Positions 9,782-18,134 of a DNA stretch of 64,000 nt are shown in pieces (position 1 is the first letter of the stretch; every line of letters begins with the position of its first letter). A program made the translations under genes and the position numbers. The stretch is taken from assembly GCA_030840805.1 (NCBI GenBank), contig JAVEDU010000064.1, positions 1 to 64,000 of the forward strand. Reading direction: 5' to 3'. The stretch is from Actinomycetota bacterium. GTDB lineage: Bacteria > Actinomycetota > Actinomycetes > Mycobacteriales > HKI-0501. The notes beneath the pieces are model-generated. The model was not told the DNA's origin and ran no database searches. It saw nothing but the letters and a program-made list of their open reading frames with translations.

Positions 9782-10372
9782 GTGAGCCCACTGTTCCGCC
9801 GCGCCCCGACGGACCCCGCCCCTGCCCCCGTGGACCCGGCTGCGCCGGCCAAGGAGGGTGGCAAGGGACGTCCGACCCCGAAGCGACGCGAAGCCCAGGC
9901 GGGTCGCAAGCTCGTCGAGGCGCCGCCCGCGAACCGCAAGGAAGCCATGCGGCGGATGCGGGAGCGCCAGCGCGAGGAGCGCGTGGAGTCCCGCGAGGGC
10001 ATGATGCGCGGCGACGAGCGGTACCTGCTCCCCCGGGACCGCGGTCCGGTGCGCGCCCTCGTCCGGGACATCGTCGACTCGCGTCGCAACGTCGGCACCT
10101 GGTTCCTCGCCGGTGCGTTCGTGGTGCTGATCGGCGGCAGCATCCCGATCCCGGCGGTCCGCTCCGGGGCGAACGCCGTCTGGCTGCTGCTGGTGCTCGC
10201 GCTGGTCGTCGACGGCCTCGTGCTGGCCCGCGGAATCCGGCGCGCGGTCGGAGCGCGGTTCCCGGAACACAAGAAGTTCGGCGGGCTCTACCTGTACGGC
10301 GTGCTGCGCTCGACCGTGTTCCGGCGGATGCGCACGCCGCGGCCCCGGGTGGACGTCGGACAGTCGCTCTGA
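9782..10372 (+). CDS. DUF3043 membrane protein
   Basis: 196 aa. The first 85 residues are rich in Lys, Arg and Pro (KGRPTPKRREAQ, RMRERQREERVESREG). Then comes the conserved DERYLLPRDRGPVR segment and two membrane helices at about 113-131 and 136-154. The basic tail ends the protein. This matches the actinobacterial DUF3043 family (Rv2206-like), whose function is not established. It follows murA by 31 bp, with its own leaderless-type -10 box. The basic cytoplasmic head suggests binding to nucleic acid, ribosome or acidic lipid, but this is inference. Confidence 0.85.
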   Translation: MSPLFRRAPTDPAPAPVDPAAPAKEGGKGRPTPKRREAQAGRKLVEAPPANRKEAMRRMRERQREERVESREGMMRGDERYLLPRDRGPVRALVRDIVDSRRNVGTWFLAGAFVVLIGGSIPIPAVRSGANAVWLLLVLALVVDGLVLARGIRRAVGARFPEHKKFGGLYLYGVLRSTVFRRMRTPRPRVDVGQSL

Positions 10373-10383
10373 CCGACCCGGCG

Positions 10384-10389
10384 TAGGGT
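10384..10389 (+). promoter_or_regulatory. -10 box TAGGGT, leaderless promoter
   Basis: TAnnnT hexamer ending 7 bases before the ATG at 10397. Confidence 0.6.
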
Positions 10390-10396
10390 CGGTTTC

Positions 10397-11395
10397 ATGG
10401 AATTCCGACACCTCGGCCGGTCCGGTCTCATCGTCAGCGAGATCGCATACGGCAACTGGCTGACCCACGGTTCCCAGGTAGAGGCCGACGCCGCCACCGC
10501 GTGCGTCCAGGCCGCGCTCGACGCGGGAATCACCACCTTCGACACCGCCGACGTCTACGCGGGCACCCGCGCGGAGTCGGTTCTCGGCGACGCCCTGGAG
10601 GGCGTGCGCCGCGAGTCGTACGAGCTCTTCACCAAGGTGTACTGGCCCACCGGCTCCGGCAAGAACGACCGTGGCCTGTCGCGCAAGCACATCCACGAGT
10701 CGATCAACGGATCGCTGAAGCGGCTCCGCACCGACCACGTCGACCTCTACCAGGCGCACCGGTACGACCACGCGACGCCGCTCGAGGAGACGATGGAGGC
10801 GTTCGCCGACGTCGTGCACTCGGGCAAGGCGCACTACATCGGCGTCTCGGAGTGGACCGCCGGCCAGATCCGCGCGGGCCACGCGCTCGCTCGCGAGCTC
10901 AGGATCCCGTTCGTCTCGAACCAGCCGCAGTACTCGATGCTCTGGCGGATCATCGAGGCCGAGGTCGTCCCGACCTGCGAGGAGCTGGGCATCGGCCAGG
11001 TCGTCTGGTCGCCCATCGCGCAGGGCGTCCTCACCGGCAAGTACAAGCCGGGTCAGGCCCCGCCCGCCGGTTCGCGCGCCACGGACGAGAAGGGGGGCGC
11101 GGACATGATCAGCCGGTTCATGACCGACGACGTGCTCTCCCGCGTCCAGCAGCTCGTGCCGCTCGCGCAGGACGCCGGGCTGACGATGGCCCAGCTCGCG
11201 ATCGCGTGGGTGCTCCAGAACCCGAACGTCTCGTCGGCCATCATCGGTGCCTCCCGGCCCGAGCAGGTCACCGAGAACGTGAAGGCGGCCGGCGTGAAGC
11301 TCGACGACGACCTGCTCAAGAAGATCGACGACGTGCTCGGCGACGTGGTCGTCCGGGATCCCGCGAAGACGGTGAGCCCGGCCGAGCGGCCGTAG
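10397..11395 (+). CDS. aldo/keto reductase, potassium-channel beta-subunit-like subfamily
   Basis: 332 aa, an NADPH-dependent TIM-barrel oxidoreductase. The catalytic tetrad can be read as Asp and Tyr in FDTADVYAGTRAES, Lys in ELFTKVYWPTG and His in DLYQAHRYD. The cofactor-binding end shows WSPIAQGVLTGKYK and SSAIIGASRPEQVTENV, typical of AKR6/Kv-beta-like members. The substrate is unknown. It has a leaderless-type promoter and ends 27 bp before a 55-bp palindrome. It is an insertion relative to the mycobacterial order, where DUF3043 is followed by cobT. Confidence 0.9.
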   Translation: MEFRHLGRSGLIVSEIAYGNWLTHGSQVEADAATACVQAALDAGITTFDTADVYAGTRAESVLGDALEGVRRESYELFTKVYWPTGSGKNDRGLSRKHIHESINGSLKRLRTDHVDLYQAHRYDHATPLEETMEAFADVVHSGKAHYIGVSEWTAGQIRAGHALARELRIPFVSNQPQYSMLWRIIEAEVVPTCEELGIGQVVWSPIAQGVLTGKYKPGQAPPAGSRATDEKGGADMISRFMTDDVLSRVQQLVPLAQDAGLTMAQLAIAWVLQNPNVSSAIIGASRPEQVTENVKAAGVKLDDDLLKKIDDVLGDVVVRDPAKTVSPAERP

Positions 11396-11421
11396 CCGTT
11401 CCGCTCTCCCCACTCCGAGTT

Positions 11422-11476
11422 GATCATGGGGTTTGCCACAGACACGCCGGCGTGTCGTGTTGTGAACCCCATGATC
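11422..11476. repeat. 55-bp imperfect palindrome with GATCATGG ends
   Basis: The outer arms are 12 bp and perfect (GATCATGGGGTT / AACCCCATGATC). The centre is the palindrome ACACGCCGGCGTGT, and the arms between are about half matched. It lies in the convergent gap between the aldo/keto reductase and a 66-aa gene. No T-run follows. It could act as a bidirectional transcription stop or be a dispersed palindromic element; compare the element at 36781. Confidence 0.75.
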
Positions 11477-11492
11477 GATCTCGAAGGAGGAC

Positions 11493-11693
11493 CTACTCCG
11501 GCGCCTCCAGCGACATCGTGTAGGTGGTCGTGTCCCCCTCGCGGAGCGTCACCTGCACGACGCCCGCCTCGGCAAGCTCGCGCCAGGTCTGGCCCAGCCA
11601 CGTCTCGGCGTCGGACTGGCTGCCGAACTCCTCGCTCTCCGGGCCCTCCACCTCCCGCGCGTCCGCGTCCGCGTACCGCCAGGTCCACGCCAT
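11493..11693 (-). CDS. small conserved hypothetical protein
   Basis: 66 aa, acidic, beginning MAWTWRYADADAREV and ending TTTYTMSLEAPE. Homologous small proteins of unknown function are widespread in actinomycetes. There is no membrane segment or signal peptide. The alternation of beta-type C-terminus and a Trp-rich helix (AETWLGQTWRELAEAG) suggests a compact alpha/beta fold. The ATG has GGAGGACGAG immediately upstream. It is divergent from cobU. Confidence 0.8.
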   Translation of the reverse strand: MAWTWRYADADAREVEGPESEEFGSQSDAETWLGQTWRELAEAGVVQVTLREGDTTTYTMSLEAPE

Positions 11694-11739
11694 CTCGTCC
11701 TCCGTCGTCGCTGGTGGGCCGACCCTAACGGCCCCCGAC

Positions 11740-11745
11740 TAGGCT
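11740..11745 (+). promoter_or_regulatory. -10 box TAGGCT, leaderless promoter of cobU
   Basis: TAnnnT hexamer ending 8 bases before the ATG at 11754. No cobalamin riboswitch is seen upstream. Confidence 0.6.
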
Positions 11746-11753
11746 CGCCGACG

Positions 11754-12308
11754 ATGAAGACCCTGGTGCTCGGCGGTACGCGGTCCGGCAAGTCCGCCTG
11801 GGCGGAGGAGCGGGTCCGCACCGAGGCCGTCACCTACGTCGCCACCGCTCCCCCGCGTACCGGCGACGCCGACTGGGATGCGCGCATCGCCGCCCACCGC
11901 GACCGGCGCCCCGCCGGCTGGGACACCGTCGAGACCGGCGACGACCCCGGCGCGCTCGCGGCCGTCCTGCGTTCCACAGTGGACCGTGTCCTGCTCGTCG
12001 ACGACCTCGGCGGCTGGCTGACCGCCGCGTTCGACGCCGCGGACGCGTGGGAGGACCCCGCCGCCGTCACCCCCCGCTGCGACGACCTGGTGTCGGCCGT
12101 GGCGGCGTGCCGGACCCGGCTCGTGCTGGTCAGCCCGGAGGTCGGCTGGGGCGTCGTCCCGGCCACCCGGTCGGGCCGCGTGTTCGGCGACGCGCACGGC
12201 CGGCTGAACCAGCGCCTCGCCGCCGCCTGCGACTCCGTGGTGCTCGTCGTCGCCGGGCTGCCGCTCCCACTCAAGCGCGACGGCGAGCCCCTCCACCCCG
12301 CCGGGTAG
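11754..12308 (+). CDS. cobU: adenosylcobinamide kinase / adenosylcobinamide-phosphate guanylyltransferase
   Basis: 184 aa. It phosphorylates adenosylcobinamide and transfers GMP to give adenosyl-GDP-cobinamide, a late step of cobalamin nucleotide-loop assembly. The P-loop is GGTRSGKSAW. The guanylylated-histidine region is RIAAHRDRRPAGW. SPEVGWGVVPATRSGRVFGD and the C-terminal VVAGLPLPLK are family blocks. The usual DCLTLWLTN block reads DDLGGWLTA. cobT and cobS follow closely, so the three form one operon. Confidence 0.93.
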   Translation: MKTLVLGGTRSGKSAWAEERVRTEAVTYVATAPPRTGDADWDARIAAHRDRRPAGWDTVETGDDPGALAAVLRSTVDRVLLVDDLGGWLTAAFDAADAWEDPAAVTPRCDDLVSAVAACRTRLVLVSPEVGWGVVPATRSGRVFGDAHGRLNQRLAAACDSVVLVVAGLPLPLKRDGEPLHPAG

Positions 12309-12311
12309 CCT
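12306..12311 (+). promoter_or_regulatory. possible -10 box TAGCCT before cobT
   Basis: TAnnnT hexamer overlapping the cobU stop codon and ending 7 bases before the GTG of cobT. It could give cobT a leaderless transcript of its own, or be chance. Confidence 0.4.
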
Positions 12312-12318
12312 CGCCGCC

Positions 12319-13623
12319 GTGGACTCCCAGCACCCCGCCGATGCCTGGGTGGGCGCTGTCCCGGCCGACCCCCACCGGCTGGACCCGGCCGAGGCTGCCC
12401 CGGTGGACCCGGCCCCGGCCCCGGCCGACGCCTCGGTCGGTCCACCGGACCCCGCCGCGGACGCCGCGACCCCGCGGGACGCCGTCCCGGCCGACCCCGA
12501 CCGCACCCCGGTCGGCCTGCCGGACGCTGGCGCGGACCCCGCCGCCCCGTTGGGCGCCGTCCCGGCCGACCCCGACCCGGTTGACCCGGCCCCGATCGAC
12601 CCCGCCCCGTTGGGCGCCGTCCCGGCCGACCCCGACCCGGTTGACCCCGCCCTGGCCGACGCGTCGGTCGGACTGCCGGACGCCGCCGCGGAAGCCGCCG
12701 CCCGGGACGCCCGGGACCCGGCGATCGGCCGCCTCGGCGAGGCCGCCGTGTGGGCCGCGGCGGTGCAGGGCGCGGCCCCCGCGCACCCGTTCCGCGCGGT
12801 ACGGGTCGTCGCCGTCGCGGCGGACCACGGTATCGCCGCCCACGGCGTCTCCGTGCACCCGCCGGCCGTCTCCGCGCGGCGCGCCCGCGAGGCCGCCGGC
12901 GGGTCGGGGGTGTACGCCCGGCTGGCCCTGGCCGCCGGGGCGTCGCTGCGCGTGGTGGACGCCGGGCTCGACACCGACCCGCCCGCCGAGACGGCCGTCC
13001 GGCGCGGTTCCGGGGTGCTCGGCGCGGAGGACGTGCTGACCCGCGAGGAGGCCGCCGCCGCGTTCCGGCTCGGCCGATCCGTCGCCGACGCCGAGATCGA
13101 CGGCGGCGCCGACCTGCTCGTCCCCGCGGTGCTCGGGGTCGGTGCCAGCGCCCCGGCCGCCGTCCTGGTCTCCGCGTTGTGCGACCAGGAGCCGGCCGTG
13201 ATGACCGGTCGCGGCAGCGGGATCGACGACAACGCCTGGATGCGCAAGTGCGTCGCCGTGCGGGACGGGCTGCGGCGGGCGCGTACCGCGGGCAGCGACC
13301 CGATCGGGCTGCTGGCCGCGGCGGGTGGCGCGGACCTCGCCGCCGTCGCCGGGATGTTGCTGCAGGCCGCGGTACGCCGCACTCCGGTACTGCTCGACGG
13401 CGTCACGGTGCTCGCGGCGGCCCTGGTCGCCCAGCAGGTGGCGGTCGCCGCGCCCGACTGGTGGTACGCCCCGCACGACGGCGGCGACCGGGCCGAGCGG
13501 GCCGCGCTGAACGCCCTGCACCTGACGCCGGTGACCGACCTCGGTATGCGGCTCGGCGACGGCACCGGAGCGCTCGTCGTGCTGCCGCTGCTACAGACCG
13601 CGCTCGATCTCCAGGTCCCCTGA
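12319..13623 (+). CDS. cobT: CobT-like nicotinate-nucleotide:dimethylbenzimidazole phosphoribosyltransferase, divergent active site
   Basis: 434 aa against about 350 usual. Residues 1-113 are Pro/Ala/Asp repeats (GAVPADPDPVDPA) with no family counterpart; the CobT-like core begins near PDAAAEAAARDA. The core keeps VAADHGIAAHGVS, GRGSGIDDNAW and MRLG-GTGA. Several positions usually invariant have changed. The GEMGIGNTT loop reads AVLGVGASA (270-278). The HRSxEPGH block reads HDGGDRAE. The catalytic Glu of MRLGEGTGA is Asp414. Normal CobT makes alpha-ribazole phosphate from the lower base. Whether this protein does so, uses another base, or is inactive is open. The gene order cobU-cobT-cobS supports the pathway role. 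Confidence 0.82.
   Translation: MDSQHPADAWVGAVPADPHRLDPAEAAPVDPAPAPADASVGPPDPAADAATPRDAVPADPDRTPVGLPDAGADPAAPLGAVPADPDPVDPAPIDPAPLGAVPADPDPVDPALADASVGLPDAAAEAAARDARDPAIGRLGEAAVWAAAVQGAAPAHPFRAVRVVAVAADHGIAAHGVSVHPPAVSARRAREAAGGSGVYARLALAAGASLRVVDAGLDTDPPAETAVRRGSGVLGAEDVLTREEAAAAFRLGRSVADAEIDGGADLLVPAVLGVGASAPAAVLVSALCDQEPAVMTGRGSGIDDNAWMRKCVAVRDGLRRARTAGSDPIGLLAAAGGADLAAVAGMLLQAAVRRTPVLLDGVTVLAAALVAQQVAVAAPDWWYAPHDGGDRAERAALNALHLTPVTDLGMRLGDGTGALVVLPLLQTALDLQVP
12542..12657 (+). repeat. 60-bp tandem duplication inside cobT
   Basis: Positions 12542-12597 and 12602-12657 are identical over 56 bases with a 60-bp period. This adds 20 codons in frame to the Pro/Ala/Asp linker and is recent enough not to have diverged. 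Confidence 0.95.
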
Positions 13624-13624
13624 G

Positions 13625-14380
13625 GTGGGGCCGGGGCTGCGCCTCGCGCTGACGACGTTCACCGTCCTCCCCGTCCGCGGCGGGCCCGTCGACCGCGCCG
13701 CCGCGCGCACCGCGATGGCGCTCGGCCCGGCCGTCGGCGCGCTGCTCGGGCTCGGCGTCGGGGCCCTCCTGCTCGGCGGCGCCGCGGTCGGCGTACCGCC
13801 GCTGGTCGCCGGATTCCTCGCGGTCGGCCTGCTGGCGGTACTGAGCCGCGGGCTGCACCTCGACGGGCTCGCGGACACCGTCGACGGGCTCGGCGCGTAC
13901 GGGGACCGGGACCGCACGCTCGCGGTGATGAAGGCGCCGGACGTCGGACCGTTCGGCGTCGTGGCGCTCGTGGTGGCGCTCGGCGCGCAGGCGGCCGGGC
14001 TCGGGGCGTTCGCCGGTCGGCCGTGGGCGGCCGTGCTGTGCGGCACCGCGGCGGCCGTCGCGGCCGGCCGTCTCGCGATCACCTGGGCCTGTCTGCGGCC
14101 CGTGCCCGCCGCCCGGCCCGACGGCCTCGGCGCGCTGGTGGCGGGCACCGTGCCGCCCGTCGTCGCCATCCTCGCCACGGCGCTGGTGGTGGCGCTCGCG
14201 GTCCCCGCCGTCCCCGGCCGGCCGTGGCAGGGCCCGGTCGCCGTGGTGGTCGCGCTGCTCGCGGCCGTACTGCTGCTGCGCCGGATCGTGCGCCGGATCG
14301 GCGGCGTCACCGGCGACGTGCTCGGCGCGGTCGCCGAGACGGCCGTCACGGCGGCGGTCGTCGTGCTCGCGGCGGCCTGA
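13625..14380 (+). CDS. cobS: adenosylcobinamide-GDP ribazoletransferase (cobalamin synthase)
   Basis: 251 aa integral membrane protein with about seven hydrophobic segments. It joins adenosyl-GDP-cobinamide to alpha-ribazole (phosphate), the last step of cobalamin synthesis. The family signature is intact: RGLHLDGLADTVDGLG, then DRTLAVMKAPDVGPFGV, and RRIGGVTGDVLGAVAE near the end. The GTG start lies one base after the cobT stop. Intact CobU and CobS beside an altered CobT make the latter more notable. The last codons and the stop fall inside the first unit of a 40-bp tandem array. Confidence 0.93.
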   Translation: MGPGLRLALTTFTVLPVRGGPVDRAAARTAMALGPAVGALLGLGVGALLLGGAAVGVPPLVAGFLAVGLLAVLSRGLHLDGLADTVDGLGAYGDRDRTLAVMKAPDVGPFGVVALVVALGAQAAGLGAFAGRPWAAVLCGTAAAVAAGRLAITWACLRPVPAARPDGLGALVAGTVPPVVAILATALVVALAVPAVPGRPWQGPVAVVVALLAAVLLLRRIVRRIGGVTGDVLGAVAETAVTAAVVVLAAA

Positions 14381-14550
14381 CCGCTGCCGGACCGGCGGCC
14401 TCGTGCTCGCGGCGGCCTGACCGCTGCCGGACCGGCGGTCGTCGTGCTGGCGGCCGCCTGACCGCTGCCGGACCGGCGGCCTCGTCCCGCCGTGACCTGT
14501 CCGCCGGACCGGCGCGTCGTCCCGCCGTGACCCCTGCCCGGCCGGAAGCC
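14361..14550 (+). repeat. degenerate tandem array of about 40 bp units spanning the cobS stop codon
   Basis: Units start at 14361, 14401 and 14442 (40 bp each, one or a few mismatches). Two shorter, more diverged units follow at 14482 and 14517. Each begins TCGT and contains a TGAC, so cobS could end at any copy. The array fills the whole gap to the next gene. Near-identity of units 1 and 2 shows recent expansion. Confidence 0.9.
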
Positions 14551-15336
14551 CTACGGGGTCGGCGTGACCGCCGGGCTCTCGGCCGGGGCCGGGGACCCGG
14601 TCGGCGTCGGGGTGGCCGTCGGAGCCGCGGTCGGGCTCACGGTCGGCGACGGTGTGGCGGTCGGCGAGGACGTCTCGCCGGGCGTCGCGGTAGGCGAGTC
14701 GGTAGGGGTCGACGTCGGGGTGGGCCCGCTCTCGCGCTTCGAGCCGCTGGGCATGACGACCTGCCAGACCGTCTCGTTCTTGGACCTGTCCCCGGTGAGC
14801 AGCGAGGTCATCGACTCACCGGCGAGCGCCTCGACCGCGCCCACGCCACCCAGCGCGACGGCGAACGCGGCCAGCGCCGCGAGGGCGAGGCGCGCCCCGC
14901 GCGGAATCCGGCGGCGCGGCACGGCCTCCGCCGCCGTGGCGGCGCCAGGGTCTGCGGGTTGCGCGGTGGGCAGGTCGGTCGGCGCCGAGTCGGTGGTCCC
15001 GGTGGTCTCGGCCGCGTGCCCGGGAGCCTCCGTACCGCCCGCGAACCGGACCGCCTCGGTGCTCCCGTCACCGTTTCCGTTGCGCTTCAGCACGACGGTC
15101 TGGATCGGGACGATCTCGCGGAGCTTCGCGTTGGTGCGCGCCAGCGACGTCTTGTAGACCGCGGTGCCAACGGTGCCGATCACCGAGCCGAGCGCGGCGC
15201 CGAGGAGCGTGCCGGCGACGCTGAAGTAGGAGGCGGCCACGGCCGACGAAACGGCGGCCAAGGCGCCGGCGGCGACCTGGACCAGGCTCAGGTCGAGGCT
15301 ACGTTCCTTACCGGTCTCGGGTGGTGCGGAAGTCAT
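14551..15336 (-). CDS. membrane protein with Pro/Ser/Thr-rich exported tail
   Basis: 261 aa, no recognised family. Residues about 20-62 form a glycine/alanine-rich hydrophobic stretch (GTLLGAALGSVIGTVGTAVY) resembling a glycine zipper. A linker follows with VPIQTVVLKRNGNGDG. A clear membrane helix lies at about 151-172, after RRRIPRGAR. The C-terminal 60 residues are a Pro-Thr-Ser repeat tail ([16 protein letters not shown]), probably outside the membrane, where such tails cross the wall or are glycosylated. The ATG is preceded by GGGAGGATC. It is divergent to nothing and may follow gcvT. Confidence 0.75.
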   Translation of the reverse strand: MTSAPPETGKERSLDLSLVQVAAGALAAVSSAVAASYFSVAGTLLGAALGSVIGTVGTAVYKTSLARTNAKLREIVPIQTVVLKRNGNGDGSTEAVRFAGGTEAPGHAAETTGTTDSAPTDLPTAQPADPGAATAAEAVPRRRIPRGARLALAALAAFAVALGGVGAVEALAGESMTSLLTGDRSKNETVWQVVMPSGSKRESGPTPTSTPTDSPTATPGETSSPTATPSPTVSPTAAPTATPTPTGSPAPAESPAVTPTP

Positions 15337-15423
15337 GATCCTCCCGTGATGTCGGGATCTGCGTCCTCTCTTGGTACATCGGGTGGTCGAGCCGGATCGT
15401 TCCCGGATGTGGCGGAACCCACC

Positions 15424-16539
15424 TCAGCGCACCGACGAGGGGACGAACGGCGGCGTCACGACCCGGACCGCGGTCCGGCGTCCGCGCACGTCGACGGCGA
15501 CCTCGTCGCCCACGGCCACCCCGGCGTCCGTGTCGAGCAGCGCCAGGCCGATCCCGATCCGGCGCGTCGGGGAGAAGGTCCCGCTGGTCACCTCGCCGAT
15601 CGGCGCATCGTCCGCGCCCAGCACGGCCATGTGCGGGCGCGGGATGCCCCGGCCCAGCGCCTCCAGGCCCCACAGCCGGCGGCGCGGTCCGCGCTCCCGC
15701 TCGGCGAGCAGGGCGTCCCGGCCCCAGAACTCCGGCTTGTCCCAGCCGACCGCCCACCCGGACCGGGCCTGCAGCGGCGTGATGTCGAGCGACAGGTCGT
15801 TGCCGTGTAGCGGGTACCCCATCTCCGTCCGCAGCGTGTCCCGGGCGCCGAGCCCGCACGGCCGGACGCCGAGGTCCTCCCCGGCCGCGAGGACCGCGTC
15901 CCAGAGCTCGCCCGTGTCGTCCCAGCCGGGGATCAGCTCGTACCCGTGCTCGCCGGTGTACCCGGTCCGGCAGACGATCACCGGCCGGCCGCGCCACTCC
16001 GAGACCGTGAAGCTCATGTAGTCGTGGTCGGCGGGCAGGCCGAGCCGGCCGAGCAGTTCCGCGGAGCGGGGACCCTGGACGGCGAGCACGCCGAACTCGT
16101 CGTGGCGGTCGGTCACCTCGATGCCCTCGGGCGCGGCCTCGGCGAGCCGGCGGACCACCTCGGCGGTGTTGGCGGCGTTCGGGACGAGGAACACGTCGTC
16201 GCCGGTGTGCACGTACGCGATGAGGTCGTCCACCACGCCGCCCGACTCCGCGTCGCAGCACAGCGTGTACTGCGCCTGCCCGGGACCGATCCGGCCGAGC
16301 GCGTTGGTCAGGCACCTGTCGACGAACGCCGCCGCGCCGGGGCCCCGCACGGACGCCTTCCCGAGATGCGACACGTCGAACAGCCCGACGCCTTCGCGCA
16401 CCGCGGCGTGCTCGACCAGCACCCCGTCGTACTCGATGGGCATCTCCCAGCCACCGAAGTCGCCGGTCTTGGCACCCAGCGCGCGGTGGCGCTCGTGCAG
16501 CGGCGTGTGGCGCAGCGCGGCCGGTGGGGGGATCGTCAT
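15424..16539 (-). CDS. gcvT: glycine cleavage system T protein (aminomethyltransferase)
   Basis: 371 aa from the ATG at 16539, which has AGGG 8 bases upstream; a GTG at 16548 is also in frame. It transfers the aminomethyl group from lipoyl-GcvH to tetrahydrofolate. Family features are [22 protein letters not shown] with the conserved Asp, [30 protein letters not shown] and [20 protein letters not shown], and a C-terminal barrel domain with [11 protein letters not shown]. GcvP and GcvH are not in the window. Its lipoyl partner links it to the lipB and lipA genes downstream. Confidence 0.95.
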   Translation of the reverse strand: MTIPPPAALRHTPLHERHRALGAKTGDFGGWEMPIEYDGVLVEHAAVREGVGLFDVSHLGKASVRGPGAAAFVDRCLTNALGRIGPGQAQYTLCCDAESGGVVDDLIAYVHTGDDVFLVPNAANTAEVVRRLAEAAPEGIEVTDRHDEFGVLAVQGPRSAELLGRLGLPADHDYMSFTVSEWRGRPVIVCRTGYTGEHGYELIPGWDDTGELWDAVLAAGEDLGVRPCGLGARDTLRTEMGYPLHGNDLSLDITPLQARSGWAVGWDKPEFWGRDALLAERERGPRRRLWGLEALGRGIPRPHMAVLGADDAPIGEVTSGTFSPTRRIGIGLALLDTDAGVAVGDEVAVDVRGRRTAVRVVTPPFVPSSVR

Positions 16540-16597
16540 TCCCGTCACCCTAGGCGACGTAGCATGCGCGCCAACGGCCTAGATGATCGGAGCGCAC

Positions 16598-18094
16598 GTG
16601 GCGACGCTGGCACTGAGCGACACCCCCGCCGAGACCCTGGCGACCGACGCGGTCGTCGTCGGCCTCCACAAGGGCCCGGACGGGCCGGTGCTCGCACCGG
16701 GCGCCGAGGGCGTCGACGCCGCGCTCGGGGGCCGGCTCGCCGCCACCCTCGCGCTCCTGGGCGCCGAGGGCGGCGTGGCAGAGGTGACCAAGCTCGCGAC
16801 GCTCGGTGCCACCACCGCACCCGTCGTGGTCGGCGTCGGGCTCGGCTCGGCCGACGACCTCACCGCCGAGACCCTGCGCCGGGCCGCGGGTGCCGCCGTC
16901 CGTGCCCTGGCCGGCACCGGGCGGGTCGCGCTGGCCCTCCCCGCCGACGACGGCGACCAGCTGCGCGGGGTCGCCGAGGGCGCGCTGCTCGGCGCGTACG
17001 ACTTCACCGCGTACAAGTCCTCTCCGAACGGCCGGCGCGCGCCCGTCCGGGCCGTGACCGTCGTCGTCCCCGCGGCCACCGACAAGGCCGCGAAGGCCGA
17101 GGCGAAGCGCGCGACCACCGTGGCCGGGGCAGTCCACCGCAGCCGGGACTGGATCAACACGCCGCCGAACGACCTCCGCCCGCCGGCGTTCGCCGACGCC
17201 GCCGCGGCGGCCGCCGAGAAGGCCGGTCTCGACGTCGAGGTGCTGGACGAGCGGGCCCTCAAGCGCGGCGGCTACGGCGGCATCCTGGCCGTCGGGATGG
17301 GCAGCGAAGCCCCGCCCCGACTGGTCCGGATCTCCTGGAACCCCCGCGGCGCGAAGACGCACGTCGCGCTCGTCGGCAAGGGGATCACGTTCGACACGGG
17401 CGGCATCTCGATCAAGCCCGGATCCGGCATGCACGAGATGAAGAGCGACATGTCCGGCGCCGCCGCGGTGATCAGCGCGATGCTCGCGATCGCGGCGCTG
17501 AAGCCGAAGGTCCGCGTCACCGCGTACGTGCCGATGGCCGAGAACATGCCCAGCGGCTCGGCGTACCGCCCCGGCGACGTCGTCACGATGTACGGCGGCA
17601 AGCGGGTCGAGGTGCTCAACACCGACGCCGAGGGCCGGATGGTCCTGGGCGACGCCCTCGCCCGCGCGGTCGAGGACGAGCCCGACTACATCATCGAGAC
17701 CTCGACCCTGACCGGCGGCCAGGTCGTCGCGCTCGGATCCCGCGTCTCCGGCGTGATGGGCACCCCCGAGGTGACTGCCCGCGTCAAGGCCGCGGGCGAG
17801 CGCACCGGCGAGCAGATGTGGCCGATGCCGCTGCCGGAGGAGGTCCGGCAGGGCATGGACAGCCCGATCGCCGACCTCAGCCAGATCAACGCGTCCGGTG
17901 ACCGGGCGGCGCACATGCTCCAGGGCGGGACGTTCCTGTCGGAGTTCGTGGGCGACGTGCCGTGGGCGCACATCGACATCGCCGGGCCGTCCTACAACGG
18001 CGGGCAGCCGTGGGGACACGTCAGCAAGGGCGGTACCGGGGTGCCGGTGCGGACGCTCCTCGCACTGGTCGAGGACTTCGCCGCCGAGGGGTAG
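16598..18094 (+). CDS. pepA: leucyl aminopeptidase (M17 family)
   Basis: 498 aa from the GTG at 16598, which has GGAG 5 bases upstream; an ATG at 16583 lacks a ribosome site. A cytosolic zinc exopeptidase releasing N-terminal residues. The metal-binding core is complete: VGKGITFDTGG, KPGSGMHEMKSDMSGAAAV and the signature NTDAEGRMVLGD. The N-terminal non-catalytic domain spans about residues 1-165. It is divergent from gcvT across only about 58 bp, which must hold both promoters. Counterpart of Rv2213. Confidence 0.95.
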   Translation: MATLALSDTPAETLATDAVVVGLHKGPDGPVLAPGAEGVDAALGGRLAATLALLGAEGGVAEVTKLATLGATTAPVVVGVGLGSADDLTAETLRRAAGAAVRALAGTGRVALALPADDGDQLRGVAEGALLGAYDFTAYKSSPNGRRAPVRAVTVVVPAATDKAAKAEAKRATTVAGAVHRSRDWINTPPNDLRPPAFADAAAAAAEKAGLDVEVLDERALKRGGYGGILAVGMGSEAPPRLVRISWNPRGAKTHVALVGKGITFDTGGISIKPGSGMHEMKSDMSGAAAVISAMLAIAALKPKVRVTAYVPMAENMPSGSAYRPGDVVTMYGGKRVEVLNTDAEGRMVLGDALARAVEDEPDYIIETSTLTGGQVVALGSRVSGVMGTPEVTARVKAAGERTGEQMWPMPLPEEVRQGMDSPIADLSQINASGDRAAHMLQGGTFLSEFVGDVPWAHIDIAGPSYNGGQPWGHVSKGGTGVPVRTLLALVEDFAAEG

Positions 18095-18134
18095 GCCCGC
18101 TTCTCCGGACGCGGGGTGGGGTGGGGCTCAGCGC

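Noticed and set aside
11694-11753. Cobalamin riboswitch before cobU.
   Set aside because: The gap is too short and lacks the conserved B12-box; a simple -10 box stands there.
14361-14550. Possible CRISPR-like array.
   Set aside because: Units are directly tandem with no spacers, and no cas genes are present.
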